From Branchiostoma floridae (lineage: Eukaryota > Chordata > Leptocardii > Amphioxiformes > Branchiostomatidae): 64,000 nucleotides of DNA. A program made the position numbers and the translations under genes. Below, piece by piece: positions 55,896-64,000 of this stretch (position 1 is the stretch's first letter; the number at the start of each line of letters is the position of its first letter). The notes under the pieces were generated by a model, which was given only the letters and a program-made list of their open reading frames with translations, ran no database searches and had not been told where the DNA came from. The stretch covers positions 13,293,567 to 13,357,566 of the forward strand of contig NC_049985.1 in the NCBI RefSeq assembly GCF_000003815.2, written 5' to 3'.

Positions 55896-56795
55896 ATGAG
55901 CACGCCACACCTGGCCTGGCCTGTGGTCTGCGTCCTGCTCCTCATCGCCGGAGTGTCTCCGACGGCACAGGAGGAACTCTACAGCCTTGGCCACATCGAG
56001 GACAACCGGTGCGTCTGTACATTCGTCGCGCCGTACGATCAACCCGACAGCCCGACCAAAACTGCCCGGGAGGCGCCCTCCAACTGCCCGTCCCTGGACG
56101 CGTCCGAACTCCAGCGTCTGAAAGATGACGTCGTGCTTATCCACAGACACCAACTGGCAAATCGCGAGCAACTTAACGCACAGAGCACCGGCCTGTTCAA
56201 CCTGACGACACGGATGCACACGTTCGAGGAATCGCTCCGTAAACATGCCAGGAAGCAGGTAGCACAGGACAGTAACATGGGAGGGTTTCAGAAGGAAACG
56301 AGGAAACTGAGGCGGCTGATCACCAAGCAGAGGCAGGCCCTGAGCGGCATGCGCTCCCGGGTCGACTCCCTGACAAACGACCTGGAACACATGAGAGAAG
56401 TGAACGAGCAGCTGCTGCTGGAACTACAGGTCCAGGCCGAGAAGAACGAGATGCAGCGCCGCAGACTGGAGGACCTGCGTGTCAAGCACGGGGCCACGGA
56501 GACACAGATTCAGGAGTTCCTCTGGATCGTCACCACGGTGCTCAAGACTGTACCCCGTCCGGATCGGGAACAACTCGGAGAAACTGGCGGCAACGAGGGC
56601 GACCCGAGCCGTGCCGAACCGCCCGATCACAGACCCGGGCCCCCGTCGGAGACTGCCGAAGAGAACACCGACGGCTCGGCCGAAGGGAGCCATGTTGGTG
56701 TCGACGTTGAGGAATTCGATGACTTGTACGACGACCTGTACATAACGCCTAAACCGAGGCGAAGGCGGTTCCAAAAGGCAAAGCCAATCATATAA
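55896..56795 (+). CDS. secreted coiled-coil protein with noelin-like N-terminus, no olfactomedin domain
   Basis: A single 299-codon frame from ATG 55896, in good context (gccATGa). A signal peptide spans about residues 1-25 (WPVVCVLLLIAGVSPTA). The motif RCVCTFVAPYD at about 38-48 closely resembles the RCxCTVxAP start of the noelin N-terminal domain; a third Cys follows in SNCPSL. Residues about 70-210 form a long coiled coil with one N-glycosylation motif (NLTT), ending in FLWIVTTVLKTVPRPDRE. The tail is Pro/Gly/acid-rich and finishes with an acidic tyrosine cluster (FDDLYDDLYITP) and a basic stretch. Its homologue lies at 41766-42572 on the other strand. No OLF domain follows. High GC compared with the surroundings. 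Function unknown. Confidence 0.8.
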   Translation: MSTPHLAWPVVCVLLLIAGVSPTAQEELYSLGHIEDNRCVCTFVAPYDQPDSPTKTAREAPSNCPSLDASELQRLKDDVVLIHRHQLANREQLNAQSTGLFNLTTRMHTFEESLRKHARKQVAQDSNMGGFQKETRKLRRLITKQRQALSGMRSRVDSLTNDLEHMREVNEQLLLELQVQAEKNEMQRRRLEDLRVKHGATETQIQEFLWIVTTVLKTVPRPDREQLGETGGNEGDPSRAEPPDHRPGPPSETAEENTDGSAEGSHVGVDVEEFDDLYDDLYITPKPRRRRFQKAKPII

Positions 56796-59700
56796 TCACA
56801 CTAATCCCAGGTATATCCTTCATTTCCTTATAAACTGTTCTGTAAATAACTTGCATGTGATTGTCGGCCGTGTCAGACGACAGCCAACTTCGCCTCACAA
56901 ACATTAAGTCATGAGACAACAAAGACAGAACCATTGCCTATTAATTATACTCTATTTGTACATTCACACCACGGAAAATAGCCAGGAAATCGGCCGAAAC
57001 TGCCCGGTAATTAAGTAGCCATTCAACGCGGTAAGACCCTGTGGCTAGTCCCTCAGTGGGTTGAGATTAATTATTTCTGTCATGAGAAGAAAAAGGGACA
57101 AATCCCAATATGTATACAACAAGAATGTAAGTATAGACTAGGCGTATAAGTGCTCTTCGAATTCATACGTTCAGAAGTTGTGACAACTGCCGTGCAGTAG
57201 TTCAAAATCGCGCCATAAAGTGTTCAAACCTCTTTTCATAGTGGAAAACAAAATGGCCGCCTTCTTGTATGAGAAGAAATCGTTTGCAAAATTGTGCACA
57301 TGAACAATCGCTGTGCCTATCATTGCTCTGTGACCGAAGCCGAGATAGTGAGATAACCAGGGCATGTAACACCTTCCACATCGCCGGATATCGTTGTATG
57401 CTAAGTAGATTGCAAAATAGCTTTCGCGAGACCTTTGATCTATTGTGATATTATTCTACACCATATTGCCCTTGTCTTTTGTACATACTTCTGCCATGTC
57501 TAGCGAAATCGACCTCTCGTGGGTTATAATTGTTCACGCAACGACCTAAGTTAATCGACGGCAGTGCTCTCCATATATGGTCGATAGAGCGGAGGAGCAA
57601 GTTAAACCCTTGCCTACGGGCTCTTGAAGCATTGTCTTCTCAAGCTTTGTAAGTCACCTTAATGCCAACCTCTTGCACCCGTCTCACTACATAAACCTCT
57701 TAATGGCAACTCCTGTGGTATGGTCTCATGATTACCATGTCTTGTGTATTTCTGTAGAGATAAATCAGTCAGGTTGAGAGCAATCCGTTAAGAGTGGTGT
57801 ATAATTTACACTTATAATCAGGGACCAGAGGTCATGGTTCTGACGATCCTGTACTGAGATAAGAGTGTTTCGGAAGTCGTCTGAGGCGCGTAAATTGGTC
57901 AGAAAACAGACCCCCCTTTATATGGTCTGTCCCTGTGATCTTCAGAAAACGTAAATCGCCTTTCGAAGGCTCATTAACGTTAATCTTTCTATTCGATGAA
58001 AAATACAGCTTATACTTGATGAAGTTGAGACATATTCAGTGAACAGTTGTTTCTTTTCGTGTAGAAACACGTACAAAACGACAATAAGAAACAAGTCACG
58101 ATATTTCTGGCAGTGACAGACGAACAGACAGTACAAAAATGACGTCATTATTTCGACCCCGCCTCCTCAAAATACTAAACACACAAATAATGCTCACGAC
58201 AACTCTTCTCAATTATCACGTAAGTAGCCATTATATAGGAGTCTTCTCTGATATATTTCCAATAAGTCTTTAAGTGTTGTCATTCGGAGAACAATGGTGG
58301 TACTTAACGATAACACCTTAACGCGTGATTATCGTTGTCGGAAATACCTAATCAAATGCCTTAGTTCTCAGTCCAAGCTGACAAACAAATGGGAAATACA
58401 ATCTCGATACAGCTGAGATAAAATGTCTGAGTGTACGGAACTGCTTGAACATATACTCACAGGACCTGTTGTTTACGCCTTTCGTTATACCAACAATAAA
58501 GATGGTTCATCGCTTACTAACGTGGTGTCAAAAGGTCGTCAGTGGTTACCCAACCTGTACCTGGCTCAATAGAAGACACGGCAGGCGGGAAGCAACCGTT
58601 TCACATCAAAATATCACCGGCCTCACAGTGCACACACCTCACGAATTCATCCGCACGGGGTTTATACTTAGATCTAAAATAAGATGATCGAGTCTTTAGC
58701 CTGGGATTTTAGGTCAGTCAGGAAAACAGTGGCACAGTGCCCAGGGTGGTCAGTGATTATAAATTTCACGCTTCATTTGTATACTAAACAATAGCTGACA
58801 CACCTGTGCAAAAAGTCGGATTAAGTAGACATGTATGATAGTAAACACGTCTGATAACGTTAGTCTATTTCTCATTGCAGTCTACTGCCAGTTATGAGTT
58901 CTGTTGATATGTGAGAGCTGAAACTGCATGGAACTGCATCTTGTGACGCGGGGCAATATTTTATGTACAATCCCTACGGCGCAACACCTGCAAGAAAATT
59001 TATAACTTCTCTAATTCTTCCATGCAGCCTTGCCAAGATAATATGCCAGTTTGTGTGTCAGTAGGATGAAAAAAGTGCTCTATACAATCAAACATAGAAG
59101 CAGAGGCTTGGAAATCACTGTTAAACTGAATGCATGCATGTTCATTTCAGCAATGGATACAGCACTTTCAATTAGTTTGAGTTATTTCATGACCCATTTC
59201 CACACCTCCTGCTTAAAAAGAACAGTGAAGTATGATCGACTCAGCTCATGGATCAAGTAACGCTATGACTGAACGGATGCATGAGTGTATGAATGAACGA
59301 ACGAGCGAATGGACGAAATGCATGATGAATGGATGACCTTTACTGGTCGACGTGACAGTCGTACGTATACATGGGCAGTACATGGCAACTTTCAAAGAGA
59401 AATACTGCAAAGATAGTCTATCCAACATTTAGAAACACAAAATATTGAAAACACATTGAAAATATTTGAGTTACATAATCGCTGTGATTTGGTCTCGTTT
59501 TTAGACTGAGTAGTCGACCTGCTGTGTAGGCAGTGTTTATTTCAGGAGTTGGACAGGATAACAGTACATGGAACATACCCACGGTCTATGAATCAAATCT
59601 ATGTATTTAGAACTTGTGTTAACTTGTGCTCTCTATAAATCTGTTGAAAGTCTATACTTGAAAGTGGTTGATCGAAATCCTCACAAAGTAATACATTTGT

Positions 59701-62700
59701 ATAGAAACCAAATCAAATAGTCAACTGTACTGGCGACCTTACAAGTCATTTCTAACTCATTAGTGAGGATTCTGTGCTAATGATCTAACCTTTATTATGA
59801 CTTGACATGCACCCATCAACTATCACAACAATGACGAATCACATTAATATCGATATCAACCTTAGAATCACACACGTACACCGCACGAACACGCGACCCT
59901 GAGAAGAAAGCCAGCGGCACGGCAGAGACCACAACAGAACGCTATTGTTACTGCTCGCTGAAAGGGAAAGTGTAATCGATGATGACGGGTGAGTGACATG
60001 TCGGGTTCTGTGACTCTGGACAGGTTGGGACAGTACCAGGGGGTTATGTGTGCGTAAATCTGGTCACAAACCTGGCTGTTGACAAGTGTTGGGCGGCAGG
60101 TAAAGGTCAATGGATATATGTCTTCTGGGGCCTCGTGGAGGAATAGGACTACAGATCAGCCCACAAGATCGGCTGGTTTGCCGGTTAAAAAATATATATC
60201 TCAGTCTGATATTTCCCTCTTCTTCTCTCCCCCCCCCCCCACATTATATCATTCTGTCAGATTATGTAACCACCCAATACGTGTACATTCTAGAAGCGGA
60301 GGGCAGAGTGCGAACAAACCCTGATATAAACTCAAAATTCAGGTCATATGAAGAGACAAGAAAAGGTTATCATTCCTGAATAACATTTGACCAAAGCAAG
60401 TTAAGGATTTAGTCTCCCAGAATCCTGTCTCCTAACATGACTTAACTTTCCAAAACATTTAAGATGTCGATGTGTAACATTCATTGATCGTGAAGAATCC
60501 CCTAATTAAAGGTAAGTGTTTCTGTTATTTTGTTTCCCTGTCGATCATTGTTTTAAGACTTTTATAAAGTTTCATTCTATTGTACTTCCATAGTTTTGTC
60601 TCTGTTGCTTTAAACGTTTATTTTCCTCACGACCAAGAAAAAAGTCCACTAGCCATGTTTGTTTTGGTTGACTTTAAAGTGCGAACTTAGTTAGCTGTCG
60701 ACAGATTTGAGTCAGGATTCAGAACAAGACTTTACAATCTGGCCCACACCAATAGATGTAGTTAACAGGAGGAGTGGTTCAGATTTCAAAGCGACAGTCT
60801 TATATGTACTCTCGCAAGTCAAAGTTGTAACCGAATATCTAAGACTGAAAGAAGATTGCGATGTCTGCTTTCCGTAGTGTGCTCATAAAATGCCAAAACT
60901 GCTGCTGCTGCTGTTTCAAAACCTCTCCAAAAGATAAGTGTGGTTTTCAGTAAGTACTACTGCCATTTCCGTTCGTTATCAGTCTTGGGTTTGTTGTTTA
61001 AGATGTTTTGTTACTCATGCTTGTTCTTATCATTAAACGAGCGGTTGTCGTGCTTACCTTGCGCTTTAGCATGTTTTGATGCTATCACATTTTACGAGCG
61101 CCAACTACAGTTTACCATTCTCCTATGCAGAGGGACCACAGTCGTGTCGAAACTAATATAGGCTTTGGGGACAGCGAGTAGGAGGATGCAGTTTACAGGT
61201 TATGGCGCTTATGCCGAGAGACAGCTCTCCTAAGTGTGTGAACCGGATACACACGTACAAACAGTAAACATGGTAAATATGAAAACATTTTCAGAAGATA
61301 TGTACAAACAACATGTAGAACTCTATAATACTTGACCGTGCTGTTTTGTATACTTTGCTGGATGAGGTGGTAAGAAAACTTTACAACACTTGTTCACAAA
61401 TTACGCAATGGAGTATACGATGTTATTCTCCCGTAGTACTGTATTTCAAGTCAATAAAGTGAGATAGTTCAAAGCAATTATGATTCTGGACAAGTTTTTT
61501 CCTCAAACTCATTTTTTCCCATTTTCAGTGAAAGTTACGGACTGACATCAATAGCTTACTTCGTGCTGTTGAAAGTATGTTTGACATGGAAATCCCATTA
61601 AAAAGCTAAGGACTAGAATGCATATTAAGCTGGATCAAACTGTCAAATAGACCTTGCTGTAGCCTAGTAATTATCAGACATACAAACTCTTTAGTTAGGT
61701 TTCACACACCTGTATCTGACTGCCCCATGTTTGTTCTGGACTTGGAATGACACTGCTAGCCGACCTTACCTGGAAGCAGTCAAAAAGAGGAGAAAAGCAC
61801 AAAGATGCCGCCGACAAATGTTTTGAATTCCACCGCGCTTTGTCCGGAGCCTGACAAGATAGAATCTGGAAATTTGAAACCGCGATAATCGTATGCAGCG
61901 ATGATAACTGCAGTCACTCAAGCGTGCCGCTAGAGGACGCTGCTCCCGACCACATAGATTTGTGTCGTCCGTCACATCATGAGCAAGTCATAATCGCCCT
62001 AATTATGTCTTGACCACCAGACATTTCAATAAAAGCCACAAACAGTAGTGCTCTTTTTACTGCTCCGGTGGTATTTCTAAAGACAATTTTACAGGTAACT
62101 GGTCAGCGGACAGGTAATTACACAGGTGTTCAAGGTCCGGCCCTGTCATCAGGTGACAAACCGCGTCCAGACAGCCGCGAGCGACGGAATACTTTCTCAG
62201 GGGGTGTGTCCGCCTTTACAACACAACAATGCTTAACCTGACCAAATACACACTGACCAACGGCTGGAAGTTCAATATCACCCGCAGTAATATCAGAGTG
62301 CAAGATCGGAGTATGCATTCATGTTTGTTTACACAAGCCACTATTCTGGTTACTGAAAAGCAAGATGACCTTTAAGATAAAACAAAGAATGCCATTAATC
62401 ATTGCTGTGGTCCCTGTGGTTGTAGACAATGACTGGTGGTCACAGTAAGAATGTGACAGGTCCTGGCCTTCAGTCTGCCCCTCCAGGTTAAACCTACTGT
62501 GTTATCAAACCATCAGGGGCACGAGCCCTCATTGTTTATTACAAGTATTGCCATTGGGGAGGTGACAGCTTCCAAATGACGGTTAAACGCTTCCTTTTGG
62601 GAAGGTCAGGTTGTACGGGTCACTTGGTTGACTTGTAACACCTCGCCGCTGTGTTTTTTTTTTTTTTTTGCTCACGTTATTTTTAGTATCAAAGATGGCG

Positions 62701-64000
62701 GCTAAAACTTTTCTATGAAATCAACAAATCTTCAAGCATATATTGCTGAATTTAGTAGGATAGTGCGAATGCATGTAGTTTTAAACAAACCGATATTGAT
62801 GATAACATGTTATATGTGCGAATGAGTGGTTTCTTGTCCAATTGCAGACTTCAAGTGATTTTACTAGTATTAGATTCCTGTTCATGTCCTGCAATAAATG
62901 ATCTGGTTAAAATGACCTGTTAAAGAGTCAGGTGGTGTACGAACAACTTGCAAAGGAGGATATGACATCATCTATTTAACCATGATTCAACCAATGCAGC
63001 AAGCCGGATATTCTCTCTCACATGGTGAGCACCTGAACAGCTGTGTTAGAGCGCCGCCCAGCGGTTATTACACCCACTACAACTATCAACGTCAACCATC
63101 CCTGACATGAACCAGAACCTAGCGACGCATTAGAGACACGTGAAAACACAGATATCCCGGTCGCTGTGCTTCCGTTTATGATGCTTGACCTGGTTTGAAA
63201 TAGCATTAACAGGCAATATGATCACTATAAACAAGTACCAGGTATTCGACTTTAGATATTGATGCGGTTTGACCTCCAAGGCAAGACTTGTCTTGTCCTA
63301 TCAGTCACAGTCTCATAATAGCAAAAGTTCCATGCAAAATAATTTGCGAAGGGATTTAAGGTAAATGTTTCCACTACCTTACTATCAGATTCTATCTTAA
63401 ATTAAGTCATAAGGATTTTACGCTTCCCCCTGAAATACTTTGGTAAAGGCATTTTCGAATTTCCGATCTCGAAAAGGATTTGTTTCAGTCACTAGTGGAA
63501 AGATTGGATAAAACAAAAGGTTACGTGCCAGCATTCAGTTCACACTGCTGTTTAATTAGTTTGGTATCGACGTAAAAACGGGAGGCGGCATTTAGGCGCT
63601 GTCAGTGATGAACTATCGGTGAGGAAAATCCGCGGAACTTTGGTATTCCCCTCTGACAGCCGCCAGGCACCCAAGTCACTTGTATATTCACAACAGAAGC
63701 ATATTAATTACGTTAGTTCTTATCTTAGCATTAAAAGGTCGAGTTGATTACCATAGACGCCAAGGTAATTTATTATGCTTTTCATTACCATCTAGACCGT
63801 AAGTCATGAATAAATAGCGTAACGTAAGCTGTTGACATGACCGTAAAATATACAATGATACAGTACGTTATGTTGTTAGCAGTAACGTTAGTAACAGGAG
63901 TTTTGAAAGTCAAACTCAAACGAATACAATTTTTTTACTAATGTAATAATGACTTAATGATTCTGCAATAGATATGTTGGTCCTTATTCTATCATTTATT
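56796..64000. other. 7.2 kb without a recognised gene
   Basis: After the 3' UTR of the preceding gene I find only short, unconvincing open frames. Simple tracts are a 12-C run at 60229-60240, a 16-T run at 62654-62669, and degenerate gaa/cga-type repeats around 59280-59340. No RNA gene or complete mobile element is evident. Confidence 0.5.
62654..62669 (+). repeat. 16-T homopolymer
   Basis: Sixteen consecutive T residues. It could be the reverse-strand A tail of an old retroposed copy, but no matching body is recognisable beside it. Confidence 0.85.

Overview
The window looks like invertebrate-deuterostome nuclear DNA, most likely cephalochordate (amphioxus, Branchiostoma). The inference rests on many short GT-AG introns, vertebrate-like protein sequences, a viperin/CMPK2 gene pair, and several small inverted-repeat DNA elements in introns. 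No species marker was available. All gene models were built by hand by joining exons at GT-AG sites with matching reading phase, and every model gives one uninterrupted frame.

Layout. 1-3276 has no gene I recognise. 3277-8452 (-) is RSAD2 (viperin), 7 coding exons, 354 aa. An 822-bp divergent promoter region separates it from CMPK2 at 9275-12632 (+), 5 exons, 463 aa. 13056-25297 (-) holds three tandem, head-to-tail TMEM144-like transporter genes of 10 coding exons each (410, 413 and 395 aa). 26182-36600 (+) is EIF5B, 25 coding exons, 1125 aa, starting about 0.9 kb from the third transporter in head-to-head arrangement. The remaining 27 kb is gene-poor. It contains two divergently oriented, single-coding-exon genes at 41766-42572 (-) and 55896-56795 (+). 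They encode related secreted coiled-coil proteins with a noelin-like CxC N-terminus but no olfactomedin domain.

How the genes fit together. Viperin is a radical-SAM enzyme that makes the chain-terminator ddhCTP from CTP, and CMPK2 phosphorylates UMP/CMP towards that substrate. Their head-to-head arrangement matches the vertebrate interferon-induced pair. The TMEM144-like proteins are multi-spanning members of the drug/metabolite-transporter type. EIF5B is the translational GTPase for ribosomal subunit joining. I see no sequence evidence that the transporter and EIF5B genes belong to the viperin pathway.

Mobile DNA. The best-defined element is a 1035-bp hAT-like transposon at 15622-16656 in the second intron of the first transporter. 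It has perfect 50-bp terminal inverted repeats, an 8-bp target duplication, and a fragment of a RecQ-type helicase reading frame. Other elements are a tRNA-derived SINE (4669-4991), an adjoining element with 34-bp perfect inverted repeats (4992-5390), foldback sequences in two CMPK2 introns, and a small MITE in the last EIF5B intron. The transporter array also shows signs of exon shuffling: a relic copy of exon 9 inside an intron of the first gene, and a patchwork of near-identical segments in exon 8.
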